A stretch of 6,522 nucleotides of DNA. Origin: Candidatus Thiodiazotropha sp. (ex Gloverina cf. vestifex). GTDB taxonomy: Bacteria > Pseudomonadota > Gammaproteobacteria > Chromatiales > Chromatiaceae. The notes under the pieces are model-generated. The model ran no database searches and had not been told where the DNA came from. It saw nothing but the letters and a program-made list of their open reading frames with translations. The stretch lies in NCBI GenBank assembly GCA_025656435.1, contig JAHXHT010000134.1, forward strand, positions 1 through 6,522, read 5' to 3'. This document shows positions 1 through 5,816 of the stretch, piece after piece (position 1 is the first letter of the stretch; the number at the start of each line of letters is the position of its first letter). Both the position numbers and the translations under genes were made by a program.

Positions 1-34
1 GGTCGGGGCATAACGGCTGTCGCGTTGGCGAGTC

Positions 35-63
35 GATTTTGGGGACTCGGATGTCCCAAAATC
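35..63. repeat. imperfect inverted repeat (hairpin) upstream of the YceI remnant
   Basis: The left arm GATTTTGGGGAC (35-46) pairs with GTCCCAAAATC (53-63) with one bulged G, around a six-base loop. It lies where the N-terminal half of the YceI protein should be encoded, and none of the three forward frames of bases 1-76 looks like YceI. It could be the tip of a mobile element, a relic terminator, or chance. There is no T-run after the right arm, which argues against a working forward terminator. Confidence 0.45.
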
Positions 64-76
64 TTTCACGAGGTAG

Positions 77-502
77 CGACACGCTTGTACCATCGAGGTT
101 CATATCGATACGGCCAGTATCGATACCAATCATGCGGAGCGAGACAAGCATCTACGGGATGATGATTTCCTCGATGTGGAACGCTACCCGGATGCGCGTT
201 TCGTCAGCACAGCCTATACAGAAACGGACAAGGGCAAAGCGCGCTTGCTGGGGGATTTGACCCTGCATGGCGTTACCCGACAGATCGAAATCGATGTGAA
301 ACATGTAGGGGCCGGCACGGATCCCTGGGGCGGCTACCGACGGGGTTTTGAGGGTACTGCGAGTATCACCCTGGCAGATTTTGGTATGACGAAGTTCCTT
401 GGTGAGGCCGCTCGGCAGATGGAGTTCTCACTTGGTATCGAGGGTATCAGGAAAAAATCCAGTAACCGACCGTTGAGGCCTGGTGGGCTACGTATCCGGT
501 GA
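77..502 (+). pseudogene. YceI family protein, 3' portion; 5' end missing or frameshifted
   Basis: YceI-family proteins have a lipocalin-like barrel that binds long isoprenoid-type lipids, and most are periplasmic. The reading frame gives the family's typical run VHIDTASIDTNHAERDKHL from about base 107, then DDDFLDVERYPDARF, GDLTLHGVTRQIEI, DPWGGYRRGFEG and FGMTKFLGEAARQMEFSLGI, ending at TGA 500-502. So the C-terminal two thirds of the domain is well preserved. Upstream in the same frame are stops TAG (74-76) and TAA (11-13), and the expected signal peptide and first strands (a SVKHLG-like motif and an FDFDP-like motif) are not seen in any frame. The only candidate start, GTG at 176, falls on the Val of the conserved FLDVERYP and would remove essential strands, so it is unlikely to be genuine. 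I infer a 5'-truncated or multiply frameshifted gene. The family call is firm; the broken state is less certain because the window begins here. Confidence 0.72.
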
Positions 503-538
503 GTTGAGATGTCTCATAGGGTTTTGCCGATTACCGAA

Positions 539-943
539 TCAGGAGACCATCTCTACACGAAAGCGTATTTTTCGCCAGGGGTTCTGCTCATCAGTCAATA
601 ACCGGGTGATGCTGGTTTCCAGTCTCTCCCCCTGGTCCATGAGTTTTGCCAGCGTACGATTTTCTCGACGGGGTACATATCCCAGATGCTCATTTCTGAA
701 CCAGACGGCGACGGCATGAAGGTCGTGTTGATTGTTGGGCTCCCGCTTGAGATGGAGTTTTTCTCCCACCTGTAAAAAAGGCCAAATCGCGGCAGCGCGA
801 TGGTATTGATAGCCGGCCAGAGGGGACTCCTGCAATATCAATCTCCGCCGGGTTTGGGTTGGTGGTATTTTGGCGTAGACTCGGTGGCTCAGGCCGCCAC
901 CCAAAACACCAAGCAGTGAATGTAGAAAATTTCTGCGTTTCAT
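539..943 (-). CDS. exported HIRAN-domain protein (134 aa)
   Basis: The N-terminus MKRRNFLHSLLGVLGGG resembles a twin-arginine signal (RRxFL followed by a hydrophobic stretch), with a plausible signal peptidase site after VYA (residue 24). Residues about 40-131 form a HIRAN domain: LAGYQYH, then GEKLHLKREPNNQHDLHAVAV (residues 60-80, with the hallmark REPNN.HD and AV.V) and HLGYVPRREN (86-95). HIRAN domains are best known as DNA 3'-end-binding modules of HLTF/Rad5-type helicases, but bacteria also carry small stand-alone versions of unknown role. Here there is no helicase or nuclease partner, and the apparent export signal is hard to reconcile with DNA repair. The ATG start is favoured because it places the signal peptide at the very N-terminus; a weak GGGA lies upstream. 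It converges on the YceI remnant with 36 bp between their ends. The family call is good; function and ligand are unknown. Confidence 0.85.
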   Translation of the reverse strand: MKRRNFLHSLLGVLGGGLSHRVYAKIPPTQTRRRLILQESPLAGYQYHRAAAIWPFLQVGEKLHLKREPNNQHDLHAVAVWFRNEHLGYVPRRENRTLAKLMDQGERLETSITRLLTDEQNPWRKIRFRVEMVS

Positions 944-1023
944 TTGGATATCCCGTCAAATTGCTTTCTATGACGAGGATATTAGCCACGGTAGTGGCTC
1001 AAAACATGAGTCCGTGAGTTGTT
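944..1023. promoter_or_regulatory. divergent intergenic region with a 6-bp hairpin
   Basis: This 80-bp gap separates the start of the HIRAN gene (leftward) from the start of the frameshifted small gene (rightward), so it must hold any promoters for both. It contains a perfect hairpin, AGCCAC-GGTA-GTGGCT (984-999). Overlapping its left edge is a TAATAT (minus strand, 979-984) that could be a -10 box for the HIRAN gene, but no -35 box sits at a normal distance from it. The hairpin has no T-run and could be an operator. Nothing here is decisive. Confidence 0.25.
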
Positions 1024-1421
1024 ATGTTGGAGTATATATTTTTTGACGAGCGCCCCTGGAGGCGCTTTATCAATTATCTTGAGTCACTGGGGTTGGAGCC
1101 ACAGTCATCATCGAGTGATGAGGGTTGGTTGCCCTACCGGAGGATCTGGATGATGCTTTGGATGAGAAGGTCGAGCTTTACTACGACCAGATGCTGGACC
1201 TGAACGAGTCACTGGTTGCAGAAGAGGAGGGGCAGGCCCACGTCCACACCGCAGGCGTCAATGTGACGCTCAATGACGGCAGGGTGGTGCAGGCTGCGGT
1301 TGATCCTCAGCTGATGCAGAAGCTGTTAGAGGTCGTTTCGCCACAGGAGTTGGGCGATCTGGTCAATGCTATTGCCGATGCGGTGGAGAATCCTGACGAG
1401 CGTCCCTTCTGTCAACGCTGA
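1024..1421 (+). pseudogene. conserved small protein of unknown function, frameshifted near base 1125
   Basis: Two forward frames join into one protein-like product. The first, from ATG 1024, reads MLEYIFFDERPWRRFINYL, then ESLGLEPQSSSSDEGWL. The second, in another frame up to TGA 1419-1421, reads VALPEDLDDALDEKVELYYD and continues through AGVNVTLNDGRVVQAAVDP to AIADAVENPDERPFC. At the junction the DNA has two GGTT units (1123-1130). A third unit would read D-E-G-W-L-V-A-L-P without a break and give a 133-residue protein. The first frame alone would stop at TGA 1201-1203; the second alone has only a TTG (1125) and lacks the N-terminus. I recognise this as resembling a conserved acidic hypothetical protein of gammaproteobacteria, from memory and without a known function. 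A TGA (1015-1017) just upstream fixes the ATG as the start. The 3' end overlaps the convergent gene by 10 bp. A sequencing error at the repeat is the main alternative to true inactivation. Confidence 0.75.
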
Positions 1422-1648
1422 CGATTGATTGATTCCAGCGCTTGGTCCGCTTTTTCGGCGCTTTCCTGTAACGATTTTTCAAGTTGATCAGCTGCCTGGC
1501 GGGCGGCCTTTTTCTGCTCAACCAGTTCAATGTACTGCTTGGGGGTCTGGTTGTAGCTGGTTTCCGGTGGATTGTCGCTACTCTTCATGACGTAGAGCAC
1601 GCCGAGAATGAGTACGATGAGTACAGCAAAAAAAGCGGTGTTGGCCAT
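1412..1648 (-). CDS. small single-pass membrane protein with coiled-coil tail (78 aa)
   Basis: I do not recognise a named family. Residues about 4-21 (TAFFAVLIVLILGVLYVM) form one hydrophobic membrane segment right after the start. A short polar linker follows (SSDNPPETSYNQTP), and then residues about 37-78 are rich in Gln, Glu, Lys and Ala (for example VEQKKAARQAADQLEKSLQE), which looks helical and probably coiled-coil. An N-in single-pass protein with a soluble helix is likely. The start is well supported: AAGGGG lies six bases upstream of the ATG (complement of 1655-1660). It is 45 bp downstream of the HAD phosphatase gene on the same strand, so co-transcription is plausible. Its last 10 bases overlap the end of the convergent frameshifted gene. 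It could help to assemble or anchor another protein, but nothing local says which. Confidence 0.7.
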   Translation of the reverse strand: MANTAFFAVLIVLILGVLYVMKSSDNPPETSYNQTPKQYIELVEQKKAARQAADQLEKSLQESAEKADQALESINRQR

Positions 1649-1693
1649 GGGATACCCCTTTTCTATTACTAATCTTTTAAGTATGGATGATTT

Positions 1694-2350
1694 TCAACCA
1701 TGGAGCTGCAGAATGGGCCACTGACGGGTTGTCGCCACTTCAGCGAGGGCTTCGTCCGGGTCGACGGCTACAGGATGATCGACCCGCTCCAGAAGGGGCA
1801 GGTCATTATGGGAGTCGCTGTAGAACCAGCTGTTCTGTAGTGTCTGCTGATGTGCTTCCAGCCAATCTTGCAGCCGGTTGACTTTGCCTTCCCGGAAACT
1901 GGGTTCGCCCTCCACATCTCCAGTGTAGTGGCCATTTAATGTCTCCGGTTCGGTGGCAATGAGGTGCTCAATACCGAAACGGTCGGCAATAGGGCGGGTG
2001 ACGAAGGCGTTGGTGGCAGTGATGATCATAAGCATGTCGCCCGCATCCCGGTGTTTCTCCACCAGCTGTATCGCACTGTCGGTGATCAGTGGAGAGATAA
2101 CGCTGTCGAGAAATTCCCTGCGCCACTCTTGCAGTCTCTTGGGTGGGTGTTGTCTCAAAGGTGCGAGGGAGAAACGCAGAAATTCAAAAATATCGAGTTG
2201 GCCGGCTTTGTATTGGGCAAAAAAGCGCTCGTTCTCACGCTCATAAAATTCGCCGTCGACAATACCTTTCTCCACCAGAAAACGACCCCAAAGGTAGTCG
2301 GAATCGCCTGCCAGAAGCGTGTTGTCGAGATCAAAAATTGCCAGTGTCAT
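1694..2350 (-). CDS. HAD-superfamily subfamily IB hydrolase (phosphatase), 218 aa
   Basis: A soluble phosphatase of the haloacid dehalogenase superfamily, related to SerB and to the HAD-IB hydrolases (TIGR01490 type). All four catalytic motifs are visible: motif I DLDNTLL with nucleophile Asp7 and acid/base Asp9; motif II Thr111 in MIITATN; motif III Lys156 in EGKVNRL; motif IV YSDSHNDLPLL with Asp179 and Asp183. The helical cap lies between motifs I and II (about residues 16-90). Length is normal for the family. The ATG start has AGGA eight bases upstream. The substrate cannot be read from the sequence; some relatives are annotated as histidinol-phosphatase or phosphoserine phosphatase, but no histidine or serine pathway genes are present here. 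It is divergent from rppH and probably heads a two-gene transcript with the small membrane protein. From memory, a HAD gene also lies beside rppH-ptsP in Pseudomonas, so the neighbourhood may be ancestral. Confidence 0.92.
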   Translation of the reverse strand: MTLAIFDLDNTLLAGDSDYLWGRFLVEKGIVDGEFYERENERFFAQYKAGQLDIFEFLRFSLAPLRQHPPKRLQEWRREFLDSVISPLITDSAIQLVEKHRDAGDMLMIITATNAFVTRPIADRFGIEHLIATEPETLNGHYTGDVEGEPSFREGKVNRLQDWLEAHQQTLQNSWFYSDSHNDLPLLERVDHPVAVDPDEALAEVATTRQWPILQLHG

Positions 2351-2415
2351 CGGGTAGATCCTGCTCTGTTACCGGATTTGAGGACCCTCGGTGAGGTGCA
2401 TCCTTTTCCCTGCGA

Positions 2416-2443
2416 ACAGTACAGGAATTTACTGAATCAGCAA
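2416..2443 (-). promoter_or_regulatory. candidate sigma70-type promoter for the HAD gene
   Basis: On the minus strand, TTGCTG (complement of 2438-2443) and TACTGT (complement of 2416-2421) are separated by 16 bp and lie about 65 bp upstream of the HAD start. The -35 match is fair and the -10 match is modest. I found no equally good promoter for rppH in the rest of the 2351-2528 gap. Confidence 0.3.
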
Positions 2444-2528
2444 AGGCTTATGTTGCTCGTTCCTTGCTGCTTCAAGTCGATTGTGGAAGAATCAAAGACC
2501 ATTAAAAAAGCTTAATTTGGCCACAAAC

Positions 2529-3053
2529 TTGATTGACTCGGACGGTTTCAGACCCAACGTCGGCATTATTCTCTGTAATAGCAACCGGATGCTCTTCTGG
2601 GGGCGTCGCGTGGGTCAGGATGCCTGGCAGTTTCCCCAGGGTGGTATCAAGCCGGAGGAGACACCGGAAGAAGCTATGTACCGGGAGCTACAGGAAGAGG
2701 TGGGTCTTAAGCCGGACCAGGTCAAGGTGATGGGTTCCACCCGTAATTGGTTGAAATACCGCTTGCCGGAACGCTACATACGCCGCCACTGTGAACCGCT
2801 CTGTATCGGCCAGAAACAGATATGGTTCCTGTTGCGTGCCAACTGCGGCGAGGATGCCTTCTGTCTCGATCATACTGAGACGCCTGAGTTTCAGGATTGG
2901 CGCTGGGTAAAATACTGGCAGCCGGTGCGCGAGGTGATCTATTTCAAGCGTCAGGCCTACACCCGGGCACTGGAAGAACTGGCTCCCTTGCTCTACCCAG
3001 AGGGTGCTCCCGGGCGGACGCATACTAACTACCTGAGACAGAACCGCAGGTGA
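2529..3053 (+). CDS. rppH: RNA pyrophosphohydrolase RppH (Nudix), 174 aa
   Basis: RppH removes pyrophosphate from the 5' triphosphate of mRNAs, leaving a monophosphate that lets RNase E attack. The protein begins with the family signature IDSDGFRPNVGIIL and has the complete Nudix box at residues 38-59 (GGIKPEETPEEA, then MYRELQEEVG), with metal-binding Glu53, Glu56 and Glu57. STRNWLKYRLP, CIGQKQIWFLL, TPEFQDWRWV and the PVREVIYFKR stretch also match E. coli RppH, which is 176 aa. The start is chosen by homology: the TTG at 2529 replaces the usual Met of MIDxDG. The frame stays open upstream to TTGs at 2517 and 2481, which would add 4 or 16 residues, and none has a clear Shine-Dalgarno sequence, so the exact start is uncertain. 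ptsP follows after 36 bp on the same strand, as in other gammaproteobacteria. Confidence 0.95.
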   Translation: MIDSDGFRPNVGIILCNSNRMLFWGRRVGQDAWQFPQGGIKPEETPEEAMYRELQEEVGLKPDQVKVMGSTRNWLKYRLPERYIRRHCEPLCIGQKQIWFLLRANCGEDAFCLDHTETPEFQDWRWVKYWQPVREVIYFKRQAYTRALEELAPLLYPEGAPGRTHTNYLRQNRR

Positions 3054-3089
3054 GTATCAAGGCTGGCGGGTCACTCTCATCGATCGAAT

Positions 3090-5351
3090 ATGCTTGATCC
3101 ACTCCACCGTATCGTCAAAGAGGTCAATGCCGCTTCTGATTTGCAAGAAGTCCTGCAGATTATCGTTCAGCAGGTCAAACAGACTATCGAGGTGGATGTC
3201 TGTTCTGTCTATCTGACTGATTTCGAGCGTCGTAGCCATGTGTTGATGGCGACCGACGGTCTTCGGTTGGAGGCTGTGGGAAAGGTCAGTCTGCCCTATC
3301 ATCGGGGGCTCATCGGTCTCGTCTGTGAGCGGGCTGAGCCTGTCAATGTGGCCGATGCGCCGAGCCATAACCGATATCTTTTTGCCAATGAGACGGGGGA
3401 GACACAATATAAGGGTTTTCTCGGCGTACCTATCATCCAAAACCCTAAAGTGTTGGGCGTACTGGTGGTGCGGCAGATTGAGATGCGTACTTTCGCTGAC
3501 AACGAAGTTACTTTTCTCTTTACTTTGGCAGCACAACTTGCCGGTGCCATTACACATGCCCAGGCCAGCGGACAATTGGTGACATCGGAGGAGACTGCCC
3601 CACCCAAACGCTTTCTACAGGGTAGGCCGGGGTCGCCGGGCGTTGCCTTTGGTACGACTGTTGTCGTCTATCCACCGGCAGATCTTGACGCTGTTCCCGA
3701 TAAAAAAGTGCAGGATCCCGATGTCGAGGAGGAGGAGTTCCGTACCGCTGTCGCCGCTGTGATACAGGATCTGATGGCGCTGGAAGATCGCTTTGAGGAC
3801 AGCCTGCCGGCAGAGGATCGTGCACTCTTCGATGCCTGGTTGATGATGCTGGGTAGTGACTCCTTGATTGGCGATACGGTGCAGCGAATACATCAGGGGC
3901 ATTGGGCGCCGGGTGCGCTGCGTCAGACCATTGAGGAGCATGCCAAGGTCTTTGATGCCATGGAGGATGTCTATCTGCGTGAGCGTGCCTCCGATGTTCG
4001 AGACTTGGGTCGTCGCATCTTGATGCACTTGCAGCAAAGCGTAGAAAGTCAGGTTGAATATCCGCAAGGCACTATCCTGGTCGGTGACGAGGTGAGTGCG
4101 ATGCAACTCGCCGAAGTGCCCAAGGATCGTTTGGCAGGTATTGTCTCAGCTCGAGGCGCCAGCTTCTCCCATGTTGCCATCTTGGCGCGCGCCTTGGATA
4201 TTCCCGCTGTAATGGGTATGAGTGATCTGCCGGTCACCCGAATGGATGACCGCTTCATTATCCTGGATGGCTATGTGGGCAGGGTCTATGTTTCACCTGC
4301 GCCTTCCGTGTTGCAGGAGTATCGCCGCCTGGCTGAAGAGGACCGGGAGCTATCGGAAGAGCTGCAGGTCAACAAAGGTCTGCCTTGTGAAACCACCGAT
4401 GGCGTAGGGGTGCCACTCTATCTGAATACCGGTCTCGTCTCAGAGATGAATACCACTGGTATAGAGGAGTCTGCTGGCGTTGGGCTTTACCGTACCGAGC
4501 TGCCCTTTATGGTGCGCGACAGTTTTCCTGGCGAATCGGTGCAGGTGGCAAACTATCGCAAGGTCTTGAGGACCCTCCACCCGCGACCGGTAATCATCCG
4601 TACATTGGATATCGGTGGCGATAAGCCGCTGCCCTATTTCCCGGTGGAGGAGCAGAATCCTTTTCTCGGATGGCGTGGCATTCGTATCTCTCTGGATCAC
4701 CCTGAGATTTTTCTCACCCAGGTACGCGCTATGCTGCGGGCAGCCATAGGACTCAACAATCTCCGGCTACTGCTACCGATGATCAGTAATGTGGATGAGG
4801 TGGATGATGCGCTTGCATTGATTCAGCGTGCCCACGATGAGCTCACCGAGGAAGGGTATGATGTCAGCATGCCCAAGATCGGTGTCATGATTGAAGTGCC
4901 GGCTGCGGTTTATCAGGTAGAAGGGCTGGCCAGACGAGTCGATTTTCTCTCTGTGGGCACCAATGATCTTACCCAGTATCTGTTGGCTGTCGACAGAAAC
5001 AATACGCATGTAGCGGATATTTATAGCGATCTGCACCCGGCAGTTCTCAGAGCGCTGATTCAGATTGTTGCTGGCGCCAAGACCTATCATCGGGAAGTGA
5101 GTGTTTGTGGAGAGATGGCGGGTAACCCGGCAACCGCTGTGCTGCTGCTCGGTATGGGTGTCGAAAGCCTGAGTATGAATAGTGGTAGTCTGTTAAGGGT
5201 CAAGTGGGTGATTCGCTCAGTCTCGAAGGCGCGAGCCAAGGCGCTTTTACAGGCTGCCCTACGCTGTGAAAGGGCGTCAGAGGTAAAGGCCCTCCTGGTC
5301 AATGCTTTGGATGATATGGGGCTGGGTGGCCTGATACGTGCTGGTCGGTGA
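3090..5351 (+). CDS. ptsP: phosphoenolpyruvate-protein phosphotransferase PtsP (enzyme I-Ntr), 753 aa
   Basis: PtsP takes phosphate from phosphoenolpyruvate and passes it to NPr (PtsO) and then to EIIA-Ntr (PtsN), a regulatory cytoplasmic relay linked to nitrogen status and potassium transport. Domains in order: GAF sensor domain (about 1-160; in enteric relatives it binds glutamine and alpha-ketoglutarate), linker, NPr-binding helical region (about 180-320), phosphohistidine domain with active His361 in SARGASFSHVAILARA, and the PEP-binding barrel (about 430-745). Active-site features are present: Arg468 in GLYRTE, Arg504 in RTLDIGGDKP, Glu602 in IEVPAAV, GTNDLTQY (623-630) and the catalytic Cys673 in VCGEMAGNP. 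Length matches the E. coli protein (748 aa). The ATG lies 36 bp after rppH with no strong ribosome site, so translational coupling or a weak site is possible. No ptsO, ptsN or rpoN is in the window. The GAF domain separates it from sugar-PTS enzyme I (PtsI). Confidence 0.97.
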   Translation: MLDPLHRIVKEVNAASDLQEVLQIIVQQVKQTIEVDVCSVYLTDFERRSHVLMATDGLRLEAVGKVSLPYHRGLIGLVCERAEPVNVADAPSHNRYLFANETGETQYKGFLGVPIIQNPKVLGVLVVRQIEMRTFADNEVTFLFTLAAQLAGAITHAQASGQLVTSEETAPPKRFLQGRPGSPGVAFGTTVVVYPPADLDAVPDKKVQDPDVEEEEFRTAVAAVIQDLMALEDRFEDSLPAEDRALFDAWLMMLGSDSLIGDTVQRIHQGHWAPGALRQTIEEHAKVFDAMEDVYLRERASDVRDLGRRILMHLQQSVESQVEYPQGTILVGDEVSAMQLAEVPKDRLAGIVSARGASFSHVAILARALDIPAVMGMSDLPVTRMDDRFIILDGYVGRVYVSPAPSVLQEYRRLAEEDRELSEELQVNKGLPCETTDGVGVPLYLNTGLVSEMNTTGIEESAGVGLYRTELPFMVRDSFPGESVQVANYRKVLRTLHPRPVIIRTLDIGGDKPLPYFPVEEQNPFLGWRGIRISLDHPEIFLTQVRAMLRAAIGLNNLRLLLPMISNVDEVDDALALIQRAHDELTEEGYDVSMPKIGVMIEVPAAVYQVEGLARRVDFLSVGTNDLTQYLLAVDRNNTHVADIYSDLHPAVLRALIQIVAGAKTYHREVSVCGEMAGNPATAVLLLGMGVESLSMNSGSLLRVKWVIRSVSKARAKALLQAALRCERASEVKALLVNALDDMGLGGLIRAGR

Positions 5352-5394
5352 CAGGGTGTCGTAGCTATTAAGTGGTTGATATGAGCTGAGCTTG

Positions 5395-5410
5395 GGAAAA
5401 CCGATTTTCC
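5395..5410. terminator. weak hairpin downstream of ptsP
   Basis: GGAAAA-CCGA-TTTTCC forms a six-bp stem with a four-base loop, 44 bases after the ptsP stop. There is no T-run after it, so it is a poor intrinsic terminator. The rest of 5352-5522 shows no convincing gene. Confidence 0.2.
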
Positions 5411-5522
5411 GTTGATGCGAAAAGATCCTGATACATGAATCGAAGAATGGGATGTCTGTGCTGAAAACTCCTGGGCGGATCAATACGATCGACACTATGC
5501 GCCATTCATACGTTGCACCACA

Positions 5523-5526
5523 CTAG
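5523..5526. repeat. left copy of CTAG target-site duplication
   Basis: CTAG directly abuts the left terminal inverted repeat of the MITE-like element and is repeated at 5817-5820 beside the right one. A four-base CTAG duplication fits IS5-group transposases, which favour YTAR targets. The word is short and palindromic, so by itself it is weak evidence; its exact placement at both tips makes it credible. Confidence 0.6.
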
Positions 5527-5555
5527 GGCCTGTTAATACTAATTTGATTGTCACT
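5527..5555 (+). repeat. left terminal inverted repeat of the MITE
   Basis: It begins GGCCTGTTAATACTAATTTG and ends at TCACT. It matches the reverse complement of 5788-5816 at 26 of 29 positions; the three differences are single substitutions with no gap. Confidence 0.85.
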
Positions 5556-5557
5556 GT

Positions 5558-5652
5558 TGCGCCTGAAAAAGCGCCACTCGGCGTTACTCGTCGCTCATTT
5601 GGAACAACCAAACTACGCTCCTCGTGCCTTGATTGGCACTTTTTCAGGTGCA
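5558..5652. repeat. MITE internal hairpin module 1
   Basis: Arms TGCGCCTGAAAAAGCGCC (5558-5575) and GGCACTTTTTCAGGTGCA (5635-5652) are reverse complements at 16 of 18 positions. They enclose a 52-base unit (5579-5630) related to the one in module 2. The module lies two bases inside the left terminal repeat. Confidence 0.8.
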
Positions 5653-5688
5653 CCCCAAGGGCACTTCCTTCGGGGCGCAACCCGCAGG

Positions 5689-5787
5689 GCCAAGGCCATT
5701 TTTTCGCCCAGCGGCGTTATCAGTCGCTTATGTAGGCCGGCTACACTACGCGCCTTCTGCCTTGCTGGACAAAAAAATGGTCTTGGC
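5689..5787. repeat. MITE internal hairpin module 2
   Basis: The 24-base arms at 5689-5712 and 5764-5787 are reverse complements at 21 of 24 positions; their cores are CCATTTTTTCGCCCAGC and GCTGGACAAAAAAATGG. They enclose a 52-base unit (5712-5763) that aligns without gaps to 5579-5630 of module 1, with 37 of 52 identical. The right arm directly abuts the right terminal repeat. Confidence 0.8.
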
Positions 5788-5816
5788 AGTGACCATCAAA
5801 TTAGTGTTATCAGGCC
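5788..5816 (-). repeat. right terminal inverted repeat of the MITE
   Basis: Read on the minus strand it begins GGCCTGATAACACTAATTTG, matching the left terminal repeat with three substitutions over 29 bases. The neighbouring CTAG (5817-5820) is the second copy of the target duplication. Confidence 0.85.

Larger units (their letters stand above)
5527..5816. mobile_element. MITE-like non-autonomous element, 290 bp
   Basis: The element has 29-bp terminal inverted repeats (5527-5555 and 5788-5816; 26 of 29 positions match) flanked by CTAG on both sides. Between them lie two hairpin modules (5558-5652 and 5689-5787) and a short central spacer. The open frames crossing it (for example one from 5544 on the plus strand) resemble no protein and are side effects of the repeats, so it encodes no transposase. 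Small size, inverted ends, target duplication and strong secondary structure define a MITE, presumably moved in trans by a related transposase, perhaps IS5-type. It lies between ptsP and the HDOD remnant, fills most of the 5352-5816 non-coding stretch, and touches the HDOD stop codon. In RNA it could fold strongly and affect termination or stability of transcripts from both sides. I do not recognise a named family. Confidence 0.8.

Noticed and set aside
176..502. Complete 108-residue gene starting at GTG 176
   Set aside because: The GTG encodes a conserved Val inside the YceI domain, and conserved sequence continues upstream in the same frame.
690..989. Minus-strand open frame of 99 codons overlapping the HIRAN gene
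   Set aside because: It is a frame shadow; the other minus frame has a convincing HIRAN domain and signal peptide.
1123..1131. Programmed -1 ribosomal frameshift in the 1024-1421 gene
   Set aside because: There is no X-XXY-YYZ slippery heptamer at the junction and no evident stimulatory structure; loss of one GGTT unit explains the frame change better.
1964..2515. Plus-strand open frame of 183 codons opposite the HAD gene
   Set aside because: It is antisense to a HAD hydrolase with all catalytic motifs and shows no recognisable motifs of its own.
3057..4106. Long minus-strand frames opposite ptsP (172 and 163 codons)
   Set aside because: They are mirror frames of a highly conserved coding gene, with no family resemblance.
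5558..5787. CRISPR array, because of repeated hairpin units
   Set aside because: There are only two diverged units, no regular short spacers, and terminal inverted repeats with a target duplication; this is a MITE.
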